From an uncultured Prevotellaceae bacterium (lineage in GTDB: Bacteria > Bacteroidota > Bacteroidia > Bacteroidales > Bacteroidaceae): a stretch of DNA of 64,000 nucleotides. The notes under the pieces are model-generated. The model was not told where the DNA came from. It saw only the letters and a list, made by a program, of their open reading frames with translations, and made no database searches. Each line of letters starts with the position of its first letter. Within the stretch, counting starts at the first letter, position 1. The position numbers and the translations under genes are program-made. The stretch covers positions 1-64,000 of the forward strand of contig CADAKX010000008.1 of the NCBI GenBank assembly GCA_902788605.1, given 5' to 3'. Positions 1-6,941 of the stretch are shown here, piece by piece.

Positions 1-69
1 AGAGAAGTTAAGCCCGCTTGCGCCGATGGTACTGCAATGCAATGCGGGAGAGTAGGAGGCCGCCATCTT
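1..69 (+). rRNA. rrf: 5S ribosomal RNA, 3-prime part
   Basis: The first bases match the 3-prime half of bacterial 5S rRNA: a GAAGTTAAGC-type loop B/helix III segment, then GCCGATGGTACTGC, then GGGAGAGTAGG and a closing GCCGCC stretch. The 5-prime half lies outside the window, so this is the last gene of an rRNA operon. The exact 3-prime end is uncertain by a few bases because it runs into a T tract. Confidence 0.9.
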
Positions 70-78
70 TTTTAGAGA

Positions 79-110
79 AGCCCTGAGTCAGAAATGATTT
101 AGGGCTTTTT
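79..110 (+). terminator. Rho-independent terminator after the rRNA operon
   Basis: The stem AGCCCT (79-84) pairs with AGGGCT (101-106) and is followed directly by a T run. It sits about 10 bases after the 5S 3-prime end, as expected for the operon terminator. Confidence 0.8.
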
Positions 111-141
111 CGTTGTGTTCCGCAGATGTGCGGGGAATCTT

Positions 142-179
142 CGAAGGTGCGGGGGTACGGAGGTACCCCCGTACCTTCG
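142..179. repeat. 17-bp perfect inverted repeat with 4-base loop
   Basis: Bases 142-158 and 163-179 pair over 17 positions, including one G-U pair, around the loop GGAG. Neither strand has a T run after it, so it is not a standard intrinsic terminator. It lies between the convergent rRNA operon and ridA. Confidence 0.7.
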
Positions 180-196
180 GGAGCATCATGACAGTA

Positions 197-568
197 TTAT
201 CCTGCCACAACTTCTATTTCTATTAACGCACCTTTCGGCAATGTTTTAACAGCTACAGCCGAGCGTGCTGGGTATGGCTCAGAGAAGAACTCAGCATAGA
301 CGGCATTCATCTCGGCAAAGTCGTTCATGTCAGCCATGAATACAGTTGTTTTAACGACATTAGCCATCGTTAGCCCCGCTTCTTCGAGAATAGCCTTTAC
401 GTTGGTTAGTGACTGGCGTGTCTGTTCCTTGATACCGCCTTCTACAATACTACCTGTTTGAGGATCAATGGGAATCTGGCCAGAGGTATACACGAGATTT
501 CCCACTTTGATGGCCTGACTATACGGGCCGATGGCAGCAGGTGCCTTTGTTGTACTGATTACTTTCAT
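197..568 (-). CDS. ridA: RidA family enamine/imine deaminase
   Basis: RidA proteins hydrolyse reactive enamines and imines such as 2-aminoacrylate to ketoacids and ammonia in the cytosol, protecting PLP enzymes. The 123-residue length is typical. Visible signatures are the IGPYSQA start, the SGQIP strand and the YPARSAV segment, which holds the substrate-binding arginine of the YjgF/YER057c/UK114 family. It lies 24 bp downstream of the ZIP transporter on the same strand with no promoter of its own, so the two are probably cotranscribed. The functional link to metal transport is unknown. Identification is secure at family level; the in vivo substrate is not. Confidence 0.93.
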   Translation of the reverse strand: MKVISTTKAPAAIGPYSQAIKVGNLVYTSGQIPIDPQTGSIVEGGIKEQTRQSLTNVKAILEEAGLTMANVVKTTVFMADMNDFAEMNAVYAEFFSEPYPARSAVAVKTLPKGALIEIEVVAG

Positions 569-592
569 CTTTCTATATTTGTTGTTATAAAA

Positions 593-1375
593 TTAGCCCA
601 TCACGACATCAAGAACCATCATCAGGACGAAACCAATGGCAAAGCCGATGGTGCTGAGATTAGAGTGCTGCCCACTGGAGGCCTCGGGGATAAGTTCCTC
701 GACCACCACGTAGAACATAGCGCCAGCAGCAAAGGCGAGCATGTATGGTAGGACGGGCAGGAGTAGCGAGGCCAGCAACAAAACGGCGATAGCTCCGACA
801 GGTTCTACGGCTCCGCTGAGAGAGCCGATGATGAATGACTTCCATTTGGAATTGCCTGCCGCCCGCATGGGCATGGAGATAATTGCGCCCTCGGGCACAT
901 TCTGAATAGCGATACCCACAGAGACAGCCAGTGCACTGGCGATGGAGAGGTTTGTCGCGCCGCTGTCAGCTCCAGCGAACACCACGCCCACGGCCATACC
1001 CTCAGGCAGGTTGTGGATGGTGACAGCAAGGGCGAGCATCGCCGTCTTTGACAGATGAGAGCGCATACCCTCTGGCTTGTCTGTTCCGATGTGCAGGTGG
1101 GGCGTCAGTTCGTCGATGAGCAAAAGGAATCCCATGCCCAGCAGAAAACCGATGGCGGCAGGTATCACCGCCCATTTGCCGCTATCGGCTCCCATTTCCA
1201 TTGCGGGAATCAGCAACGACCACACCGATGCAGCCACCATTACACCCGAAGCGAAGCCCAGTAGTGACTTCTGTAGTCGCGCTGACATTTGCTCTTTCAT
1301 AAAGAACACAAAAGCTGAGCCGAGCATTGTGCCTAGCAGTGGAATCAGCAGTCCTATCATCAATGTCATTGTCAT
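593..1375 (-). CDS. zupT: ZIP family divalent metal transporter
   Basis: An integral inner-membrane protein of 260 residues with about eight hydrophobic helices, matching ZIP (ZupT-like) transporters that take up zinc, iron or other divalent cations. Helix 4 carries HNLPEGMAVG and helix 5 carries NVPEGAIISMP, the paired metal-site motifs of this family. The loop between TM3 and TM4 contains HLHIG, a typical short histidine stretch. The start at 1375 is followed by in-frame ATGs a few codons in, so the N-terminus is uncertain by up to five residues. A consensus promoter lies at 1405-1435. The symbol is by family resemblance; metal specificity cannot be read from the sequence. Confidence 0.88.
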   Translation of the reverse strand: MTMTLMIGLLIPLLGTMLGSAFVFFMKEQMSARLQKSLLGFASGVMVAASVWSLLIPAMEMGADSGKWAVIPAAIGFLLGMGFLLLIDELTPHLHIGTDKPEGMRSHLSKTAMLALAVTIHNLPEGMAVGVVFAGADSGATNLSIASALAVSVGIAIQNVPEGAIISMPMRAAGNSKWKSFIIGSLSGAVEPVGAIAVLLLASLLLPVLPYMLAFAAGAMFYVVVEELIPEASSGQHSNLSTIGFAIGFVLMMVLDVVMG

Positions 1376-1404
1376 TGTATGCCGTCTCGTGTAGTTTTAT
1401 TGCG

Positions 1405-1435
1405 CAAAGATACATTATTATTTTGTAATATCCAA
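1405..1435 (-). promoter_or_regulatory. Bacteroidota promoter for the ZIP transporter and ridA
   Basis: On the minus strand a TTGG -33 (1432-1435) and a TATCTTTG -7 (1405-1412) are separated by 19 bp. This is the TTTG/TAnnTTTG pattern of the Bacteroidota primary sigma factor. Confidence 0.75.
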
Positions 1436-1445
1436 TACCTAAACC

Positions 1446-1477
1446 TTGTTATTTCTCGCGAAAAGTTTGTATATTTG
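1446..1477 (+). promoter_or_regulatory. Promoter of the tandem lipoprotein genes
   Basis: A TTGT -33 (1446-1449) and TATATTTG -7 (1470-1477) are spaced 20 bp apart. The start codon at 1508 follows about 30 bases later. Confidence 0.7.
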
Positions 1478-1507
1478 CAGCACGGAAACAATCTATGAAT
1501 ATCAAAA

Positions 1508-2512
1508 ATGATAAAACACTACATCCAATTTGCGGTTTTTCCGCTCTTTGCCCTTTTGCTGACAGCCTGTAGCAAGGACGATACAGACGACAACCCGCCG
1601 TCGCAGAATGTCACGCGCTGGGAATGTATCCTGTTTGGCTCTTACCCCGCCAACGAAGTGGTGAGTAGCAGTTTTAATGCTGTGGACGACTATGCCTTGG
1701 TGGATGGCGACGTGATTGTTGATGCTGCCCTCTACAGCCAACTGGAGCATGCCCAATGGACCAACGACGATACGGAGATCGACGGAAGGCGCTATCACAG
1801 ACTGAATGCCACTGGTGCCGTGAGCCATTCCGACAACAGCCCGCAGCATTACCGTTGGACTGATGCCGATGCCTGGCACTACTTCGCCTACGCCCCCATC
1901 AAATGGCGCATCCTGAAACAGACGGGCGACAAGGCCGTGCTGCTGGCCGACCGCATGCCCGACACCTGCCCCTTCAACGATACCTACGACGATACCAGTT
2001 GGAGTGACTGCTCGCTGCGCCGTTGGCTGAATAGCGAGTTTCTGAACCGCGCCTTTACATCGTCGGAGATTGCCGCCATTGAGGAGACCGATGTCAAGAA
2101 CGTTCCCAACTACTATTTCGGCACCGACTGCGGCCCCGACACCAAGGACCGCGTCTTCGTCCTGTCCGAGAGCGAGACCTTCTCGTCCCCCTTAGCTGTA
2201 GAGTACGGCTTCACTGATAAAGATTACGGCGATGATCCCGCCCGCCGTTTCCGTTCGACGCTCTATGCCAAGTGTCGTGGCGCCTGGTGGTCTCCTGTTG
2301 AGAAATTCCGCGGCGTCTCGTTCTGGTTCATGCGCACCGTGGGCTATACCAAGGCCAACGTCGTGTATGTAGGCGAGTCGGGCGACACCTACAATCGCGG
2401 TATCGTGGTCACTTGCGACGATTCCGCCGTATTGCCTGCCATCACGCTCAATCTCTCGAAGGCCGACTATCAGCAGACATCCCCCGTTTATTCCACCGAT
2501 ATTATTCAGTAA
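1508..2512 (+). CDS. Secreted lipoprotein with DUF6273-like domain (copy A)
   Basis: The 334-residue protein starts with a lipoprotein signal peptide; the lipobox LLTAC places the lipidated cysteine at residue 21, followed by an acidic stretch usual in surface-exposed Bacteroidota lipoproteins. From about residue 120 the pattern KWRILKQTGDKAVLLAD, a WSDCSLRRWLNSEF block and a final WFMRTVGY...AVLPAIT block resembles DUF6273, a domain of unknown function. The next gene is a paralogue starting 4 bases after this stop, so they form one unit. Divergence between the copies is densest in the 24 codons after WFMRT. No enzymatic role can be assigned. Confidence 0.85.
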   Translation: MIKHYIQFAVFPLFALLLTACSKDDTDDNPPSQNVTRWECILFGSYPANEVVSSSFNAVDDYALVDGDVIVDAALYSQLEHAQWTNDDTEIDGRRYHRLNATGAVSHSDNSPQHYRWTDADAWHYFAYAPIKWRILKQTGDKAVLLADRMPDTCPFNDTYDDTSWSDCSLRRWLNSEFLNRAFTSSEIAAIEETDVKNVPNYYFGTDCGPDTKDRVFVLSESETFSSPLAVEYGFTDKDYGDDPARRFRSTLYAKCRGAWWSPVEKFRGVSFWFMRTVGYTKANVVYVGESGDTYNRGIVVTCDDSAVLPAITLNLSKADYQQTSPVYSTDIIQ

Positions 2513-2515
2513 GCT

Positions 2516-3601
2516 ATGGACAACAAAACCAAGATATACACCTGCTTCGTTGGGCTTCTGATGCTTGGAGCCGTAATCACGTCGTGCAGCAAAGACGACG
2601 AGGACGGTAGCGTTACCCCCAGTGAGGAACGATATACTGGCGATGCGTATCAGGACCTGCACAGCCCTTGGGTGAAGGACGCCAGTCAGAAGACCCATTT
2701 TACGCGATGGGACTGTATTCTATTTGGCTCTTACCCCACCAACGAGGTGGTCAGAGACAGCTTTAACGCCGTGGACGACTATGCCCTGGCCCAGGGCGAC
2801 GTCATCACAGATGCCGCCCTCTTCAGCCAACTGGAGCATGCCCAATGGACGGATGACGACACCGAAATCAATGGTACCCGCTACCACAGGCTGAACGGTG
2901 ATGGCGCTGTCACCTGTTCCACCAACCGAGAACAGCATTACCGATGGGCTGCCCCCGATGCCTGGCATTATTTTGCCTACGCCCCCGTGAAGTGGCGCAT
3001 TCTGAAAATCAGTGGTACCAAGGCCGTGCTGCTGGCCGACCGCATGCCCGACACCTGTCCTTTCCACGACAAGGATGAAGCTGTGAACTGGAGCAAGAGC
3101 CACCTGCGCCAATGGCTTAATAATGAGTTCTTTGCCCGCGCCTTCTCCGATGACGAACGCCTGGCTATCGAGATTACTGATGTCAATAATCCTAACAATC
3201 CTCTGTACGGCACCGACTGCGGACCAGACACCCAGGACCATGTGTTTATCCTCTCCAACGACGAGGTCTTTGCCTCGCAGTTAGCTTCCGACTATGGCTT
3301 CTATGCCGGTAGCGGTATCGACGATTCCGCCCGCCGTTTCCGCTCTACGCTCTATGCCAAGTGCCGTGGTGCCTGGTGGTCGTCTGTTGAGGGCTATCGT
3401 GGCAACTCCTTCTGGTTCATGCGCACCAGTGGCTATACCTCCAGCAACATCACCTATGTCTGCGACTTCGGCTATCTGTACAACCAGGGTACCGCCGTCA
3501 CCTGCGACGATGCCGCCGTCTTGCCAGCCATCACCATCGATTTGGAAAAAGCCAGTTATCAGAAGACCACGTCCGTCGAATCCACAGACGTGAATAAGTA
3601 A
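2516..3601 (+). CDS. Secreted lipoprotein with DUF6273-like domain (copy B)
   Basis: This 361-residue paralogue of the preceding gene has its own lipobox (VITSC, cysteine 24). An extra segment of roughly 25 residues follows the cysteine before the shared TRWDCILFGSYP start of the common region. The order of conserved blocks is the same: WRILKISGTKAVLLAD, LRQWLNNEF, CGPDTQDHVF, CRGAWWS, FWFMRTSGY and AVLPAIT. Spacing of 4 bases indicates translational coupling to copy A. A recent tandem duplication is the simplest origin; the two proteins could be partners or alternative surface ligand binders, which is inference. Confidence 0.85.
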   Translation: MDNKTKIYTCFVGLLMLGAVITSCSKDDEDGSVTPSEERYTGDAYQDLHSPWVKDASQKTHFTRWDCILFGSYPTNEVVRDSFNAVDDYALAQGDVITDAALFSQLEHAQWTDDDTEINGTRYHRLNGDGAVTCSTNREQHYRWAAPDAWHYFAYAPVKWRILKISGTKAVLLADRMPDTCPFHDKDEAVNWSKSHLRQWLNNEFFARAFSDDERLAIEITDVNNPNNPLYGTDCGPDTQDHVFILSNDEVFASQLASDYGFYAGSGIDDSARRFRSTLYAKCRGAWWSSVEGYRGNSFWFMRTSGYTSSNITYVCDFGYLYNQGTAVTCDDAAVLPAITIDLEKASYQKTTSVESTDVNK

Positions 3602-3613
3602 TCCTCTCGGCCA

Positions 3614-4285
3614 CTATCTTTTCTTGGCTGGCATATGGATGAAGTACCATAATACAATCCAAAAAATGATGACACCGATAAAGGCAATAAGAAAACTGGT
3701 GTCAGCAAGGAGTCCGCGCTTCGAGAAGTTCACGATGCCATGAAAAGCTGCGCAGAAAAGCAATGAATGGGTATCTGACGCGACCTTTCCGATGCCCCAT
3801 GAAGCGAATAGTAGGATAGGGAAGAATATCAACAGATTGCGCTGATCCAAATCCAAATGCCAGAGGAACCACATCACCGTAATGATGAGGACATATTGCC
3901 ATACGGGCAACTTTCGTAGTTCATATTGCAGAAATCCGCGCCAGCCGTATTCCTCCAATAGTCCGTAGACGAATGCTAGCAGACAAATGATACCCGTTTC
4001 TGGTCCTCCGATGATGCCGAAGACGACACATGGTATGGCAATAGTTGCGACAGATTTCCACACCGACTTGCCTACAAGCGTATATTCCGTTTTACGCTTG
4101 AAGACAGCCATTGCGATGAGTGCGCCAACGATGGGTCCAAGGCCCGTGGACAGTTGGAATACATAGTTCTCCCTGAGTTCAGGATAGTTGTTGCCAATCA
4201 ACAAGGTCATCAGACGCAGAACAAGAGCAATGATGTAGAACGTTGCTATTGCTCCTATGTGATTATTCTTAATAATATGCTTCAT
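3614..4285 (-). CDS. CPBP family intramembrane glutamic endopeptidase
   Basis: A 223-residue membrane protein with about seven hydrophobic helices. The CPBP (Abi/CAAX-like) motifs are present in order: EEYGWRG (EExxxR), FLWHL (FxxxH) and AFHGIVN, which supply the catalytic glutamate and histidines. Members cleave prenylated or other membrane proteins, and some act in bacteriocin self-immunity; the substrate here is unknown. Its ATG overlaps the stop of the upstream 83-residue gene by 4 bases, so translation is coupled. It converges on the lipoprotein pair with 12 bases between stop codons. Confidence 0.88.
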   Translation of the reverse strand: MKHIIKNNHIGAIATFYIIALVLRLMTLLIGNNYPELRENYVFQLSTGLGPIVGALIAMAVFKRKTEYTLVGKSVWKSVATIAIPCVVFGIIGGPETGIICLLAFVYGLLEEYGWRGFLQYELRKLPVWQYVLIITVMWFLWHLDLDQRNLLIFFPILLFASWGIGKVASDTHSLLFCAAFHGIVNFSKRGLLADTSFLIAFIGVIIFWIVLWYFIHMPAKKR

Positions 4286-4533
4286 CTTGGTAAAAGTCCT
4301 TCAAGCACCTCGACAGCCTTGGTGATGTCGTCCTGAAACCGTTTGTGGTCGCGCAGGAAGTCAGTCCTGCCGCCACTGATGGTCTCATACAGTTCTATGC
4401 TCATATCGTCGGCATAGGCAGCGATGGCCATTTCGATGTCGTCCTTCTGCCAGTCAAGCGTAGAATGCACATAGATACGCTGCTTCTGATGCAGGAAGCT
4501 GTAGGCCGTCTCGATACTATCTTTTGTTATCAT
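4282..4533 (-). CDS. Conserved-looking small protein of unknown function
   Basis: An 83-residue soluble protein that I do not recognise. It has no signal peptide or membrane segment. It is rich in acidic residues and predicted helices, with a WQKDDIEMAIAAYADDM stretch in the middle. It overlaps its upstream neighbour (DUF4250) and downstream neighbour (CPBP protease) by 4 bases each, with ATGA junctions, which argues that it is translated. A partner or regulator role for the protease is only a guess from position. Confidence 0.75.
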   Translation of the reverse strand: MITKDSIETAYSFLHQKQRIYVHSTLDWQKDDIEMAIAAYADDMSIELYETISGGRTDFLRDHKRFQDDITKAVEVLEGLLPR

Positions 4534-4739
4534 CTTGTTGCAGAGTCATATCCTATTGGGCGGAACTGCCGTTGTTTCTCACTATACACAAATCCGTGTC
4601 CCATCAGGTAGTCCTTTATCTCTTTCGGTTCCGTTCCGAAGTTATAGCATAGTGATTCCAGCGTGTCAAACTCCTCGTCTCTCAGGAGCATGTTCACGCT
4701 CGAAACCAGTATGGCAGGATCTTTTGGCAGGTAGTCCAT
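4530..4739 (-). CDS. DUF4250 domain protein
   Basis: A 69-residue protein matching the DUF4250 pattern: a start with a DPAILVSSVNMLLRDE-type segment, an LCYNFG turn, a KDYLMGHGFVYSE helix and a final aromatic QFR. Family function is unknown; members are small cytosolic proteins widespread in Bacteroidota and Firmicutes. It is the first gene of a three-gene unit, with an ATGA overlap to the next gene and a promoter at 4765-4772. Confidence 0.8.
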   Translation of the reverse strand: MDYLPKDPAILVSSVNMLLRDEEFDTLESLCYNFGTEPKEIKDYLMGHGFVYSEKQRQFRPIGYDSATR

Positions 4740-4764
4740 TTTCGTATTCCTATTAATTTCTCTG

Positions 4765-4772
4765 CAAAGGTA
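4765..4772 (-). promoter_or_regulatory. Promoter -7 element of the DUF4250-CPBP unit
   Basis: TACCTTTG on the minus strand, 25 bases before the DUF4250 start codon. The -33 region is T-rich with no clear TTG. Confidence 0.65.
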
Positions 4773-4806
4773 CGAAAAAAAGTTGAGAAAAACCTATGCC
4801 TGCGTC

Positions 4807-5910
4807 CTATTCTATATAGTTATGATCCACTACTACGATGACCTTCGCATCGGGTACTAAGGGCTGAATCTCGCTGGTGAGCTGACTCACAAGTGCATCC
4901 TCGTCGCGTACAGAGATATCGGGGATGATATCTACTGAGAGGTACTTGTGTTTCTCGGAATAATAGAAGCCGTGTACCTGTACGATGTCCTTATGGGCTG
5001 TGAGTGTTTGCATCACCTTGGTCTGCAATTCTGCCCGCTTGTTGTCGCCTGTGGCGATGGCATATACGCCAACGGTCATGATAATACCGTACTTCTCGAA
5101 CATGCAGGTTGATATCTTGCGTGTCAGGCCGTGGATGTCGTGGGCTGTCATCGTATCATATACGTTGATGTGCAGCGAACCAATCTTCACGTCGGGACCA
5201 TAGTTGTGCAGTATCAGGTCGTAAACACCATGCACGCCCTCGTAGTTGGATACCTCCTTCTGTATCTGTTTGGCAAATTCTTCCGAGATGCTTGTGCCCA
5301 ACAGCTCGTTAATAGGCGATGCCAGCATCTCGATACCAGCCTTGATAATAACAACCGATATCAGCGCCCCCAGAATACCATCGAGCGATACCCCCCACAA
5401 CAGCATAACACCTGCCGAAACAAGGGTGGTCAATGTAATCACTGCATCAAACAGTGCATCAGAACCCGATGCAATCAGTGCGTCGCTCTTCAGTTGCTGG
5501 CCCTTACGCTTTACATACTGTCCCAGGACGAGTTTTACTACGATGGCCACGATGATGACCACCAGTGTAGTGGTGGTGTATGAAGGCTCCGTAGGGTCGA
5601 AGATTTTCTTGACCGACTCGATGAGCGAGGTGATACCAGCCAACAATACGATAACCGCGATGATGATGGCGCTGAAATACTCGATACGTCCAAATCCGAA
5701 GGGATGCTTACGGTCGGGTGCCCTTTGCGAGAGTTTGGTGCCTACGATGGTGATAACACTCGACAGCGCGTCGCTCAGGTTATTCACGGCATCCATCACA
5801 ATGGCCACGCTACTGGCCAGGATACCTACTGCGGCCTTAAAGCCTGCAAGCAACACGTTGGCTATAATACCTATCCAACTGGTGCGAATAATATCTTGAC
5901 TTCTATCCAT
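4807..5910 (-). CDS. Cation diffusion facilitator family metal exporter
   Basis: The protein of 367 residues exports divalent metals (zinc, iron, manganese or similar) from the cytoplasm by proton antiport. Six membrane helices are visible, with DAVNNLSDALSS in helix 2 (metal-site aspartates), the HPFGFGR loop after it, and a cytoplasmic ferredoxin-like C-terminal domain from about residue 215. The reading frame is open a further 21 codons upstream to 5973, but that stretch contains the promoter at 5930-5937, so the start at 5910 (MDRSQD) is chosen. The asparagines in the helix 2 motif are common in this family. Metal specificity is not certain. Confidence 0.88.
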   Translation of the reverse strand: MDRSQDIIRTSWIGIIANVLLAGFKAAVGILASSVAIVMDAVNNLSDALSSVITIVGTKLSQRAPDRKHPFGFGRIEYFSAIIIAVIVLLAGITSLIESVKKIFDPTEPSYTTTTLVVIIVAIVVKLVLGQYVKRKGQQLKSDALIASGSDALFDAVITLTTLVSAGVMLLWGVSLDGILGALISVVIIKAGIEMLASPINELLGTSISEEFAKQIQKEVSNYEGVHGVYDLILHNYGPDVKIGSLHINVYDTMTAHDIHGLTRKISTCMFEKYGIIMTVGVYAIATGDNKRAELQTKVMQTLTAHKDIVQVHGFYYSEKHKYLSVDIIPDISVRDEDALVSQLTSEIQPLVPDAKVIVVVDHNYIE

Positions 5911-5929
5911 ATTCTTATTAATGACTTTG

Positions 5930-5937
5930 CAAAGGTA
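5930..5937 (-). promoter_or_regulatory. Promoter -7 element of the CDF exporter
   Basis: TACCTTTG on the minus strand lies 19 bases before the ATG at 5910. It falls inside the upstream open extension of the frame, which decides the start codon. Confidence 0.7.
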
Positions 5938-6002
5938 CGAAAAAGTGAAGAATATCTGCCATCTTTGTCCCAAGAATTAACGAAATATGATGTTTCCTGA
6001 GG

Positions 6003-6140
6003 TTAGCGCATAAACGAGCCTGGACCGCCACCCTGGCTTCCGCCAGAGTAGGTCGAGAGGCTAACGCTGGAGCCACCACTGACAGAACCGCCCAGGATGC
6101 CGAGACCACCGAAGTAGGATGTGCCACCACTGACGCTGAC
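6003..6140 (-). pseudogene. 3-prime relic of a glycine/serine-rich coding sequence
   Basis: Read leftwards, bases 6140-6003 encode about 45 residues rich in Gly and Ser (for example SYFGGLGILGG and GGSQGGGPGSF), ending in a stop at 6003-6005. The triplet just upstream (6143-6141) is also a stop and there is no start codon. Synonymous-looking codon use and low-complexity composition suggest the tail of a former gene. The parent family is not recognisable. It could also be chance. Confidence 0.35.
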
Positions 6141-6233
6141 TTAATCTGCGAACAGCCCCATTCCGTTTTCCCACCACTATCCATTTTCGCTGAATCAATC
6201 TGCCGATTGGTTGAATAATTTGATTAAGTGAGA

Positions 6234-6364
6234 TGCGGACAACGCGGCCATGCGGACATCAAATCTATATATTAATTAAAAAAAAGAAAAGGTATATGAA
6301 ATGACCATATACCTTTTTTTTATTAATATAGAAAACTGATGTCCGCATGGCCGCGTTGTCCGCA
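6234..6364. repeat. 131-bp nested palindrome (28-bp perfect arms)
   Basis: Outer arms 6234-6261 and 6337-6364 are perfect 28-base inverted repeats, each holding GCGGAC twice. Inside are CTATATATTAATT / ATTAATATAG, an A tract facing a T tract, and a GGTATATG / CATATACC core around 6291-6313. Almost the entire element can fold into one hairpin. The A/T tracts next to the inner stem could also terminate transcription in both directions. No open frame overlaps it. Confidence 0.85.
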
Positions 6365-6415
6365 AATCGATACGTTGTAACGGTGCAATTTTTGTTCCAC
6401 TGCGCTCAAACAATT

Positions 6416-6467
6416 GTTAGAGTGCACTCCGGAAAATGACAAACTGCACTCTAACTATAGAGTGCAC
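6416..6467. repeat. GTTAGAGTGCA inverted repeat plus third half-site
   Basis: GTTAGAGTGCA (6416-6426) and TGCACTCTAAC (6445-6455) are perfect 11-base inverted copies 18 bases apart. A third copy of the AGAGTGCAC core follows at 6460-6467. The element ends 13 bases before the FKBP stop codon. Confidence 0.75.
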
Positions 6468-6480
6468 GCTGGGGATTCCT

Positions 6481-6885
6481 TTATGCTATTCCTATCAATT
6501 CAATTTCAAAGATAAGCGTGGAGCCGCCAGGAATGCCTGGTTGAGAGAACTTGCCATAGCCCATCTCGGCAGGGATGTAGATTTCCCATTTGTCGCCGAT
6601 ATGCATCTGCTGGATGGCGATGATCCAGCCCTCGATGAGGTCGCACAAGCGGCAGGCCAGAGGCACGCCACCACGGCTGCTGTCAAACTGCTTACCGTCG
6701 ATCGTCCAGCCGGTATAGTGGGCTGTGATGATGCTGCGTACCGTTGGTTTCGCACTCTCCTGATAACCTTCGCTCAGCACTTTGTAGTAGATGCCCTTTG
6801 GCAATGCCTTGACGCCTTCCTCCTTGGCCTTAGCTGCCAACCATTCCTTGTTGGCCTGTATGTATTGAACTTTACGTTTTGCCAT
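6481..6885 (-). CDS. FKBP-type peptidyl-prolyl cis-trans isomerase
   Basis: Catalyses proline cis-trans isomerisation in protein folding. The C-terminal FKBP fold spans roughly residues 45-134, with VRSIITAHYTGWTIDGKQFDSS, a GWIIAIQQM helix, the YIPAEMGYG strand and GSTLIFEIEL as the final strand. The first 45 residues form a charged helical lead typical of Bacteroidota FkpA-like proteins, but there is no signal peptide, so it is probably cytosolic. CRLCDLIEG replaces the usual VIEG lead-in and adds two cysteines. A promoter is at 6913-6920, and the gene appears monocistronic. Confidence 0.9.
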   Translation of the reverse strand: MAKRKVQYIQANKEWLAAKAKEEGVKALPKGIYYKVLSEGYQESAKPTVRSIITAHYTGWTIDGKQFDSSRGGVPLACRLCDLIEGWIIAIQQMHIGDKWEIYIPAEMGYGKFSQPGIPGGSTLIFEIELIGIA

Positions 6886-6912
6886 AAATCATAAACTATA
6901 AAAAAATTGGTG

Positions 6913-6920
6913 CAAAGGTA
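6913..6920 (-). promoter_or_regulatory. Promoter -7 element of the FKBP gene
   Basis: TACCTTTG on the minus strand, 27 bases before the start codon. Confidence 0.65.
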
Positions 6921-6941
6921 TAGGAAATCAACGGAGGATTA

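Noticed and set aside
1508-3601. Complete diversity-generating retroelement
   Set aside because: No reverse transcriptase or template repeat is visible in the window; only the clustered divergence is reported.
5911-5973. N-terminal extension of the CDF exporter
   Set aside because: The extension spans the promoter box at 5930-5937 and adds a non-conserved 21-residue peptide.
6234-6364. Insertion sequence with terminal inverted repeats
   Set aside because: The 75-bp interior has no transposase frame; at most it could be a non-autonomous element.
6416-6467. Possible integron attC site (GTTAGAG / CTCTAAC cores)
   Set aside because: The seventh base of each core breaks the GTTRRRY / RYYYAAC consensus, and no integrase or cassette genes are present.
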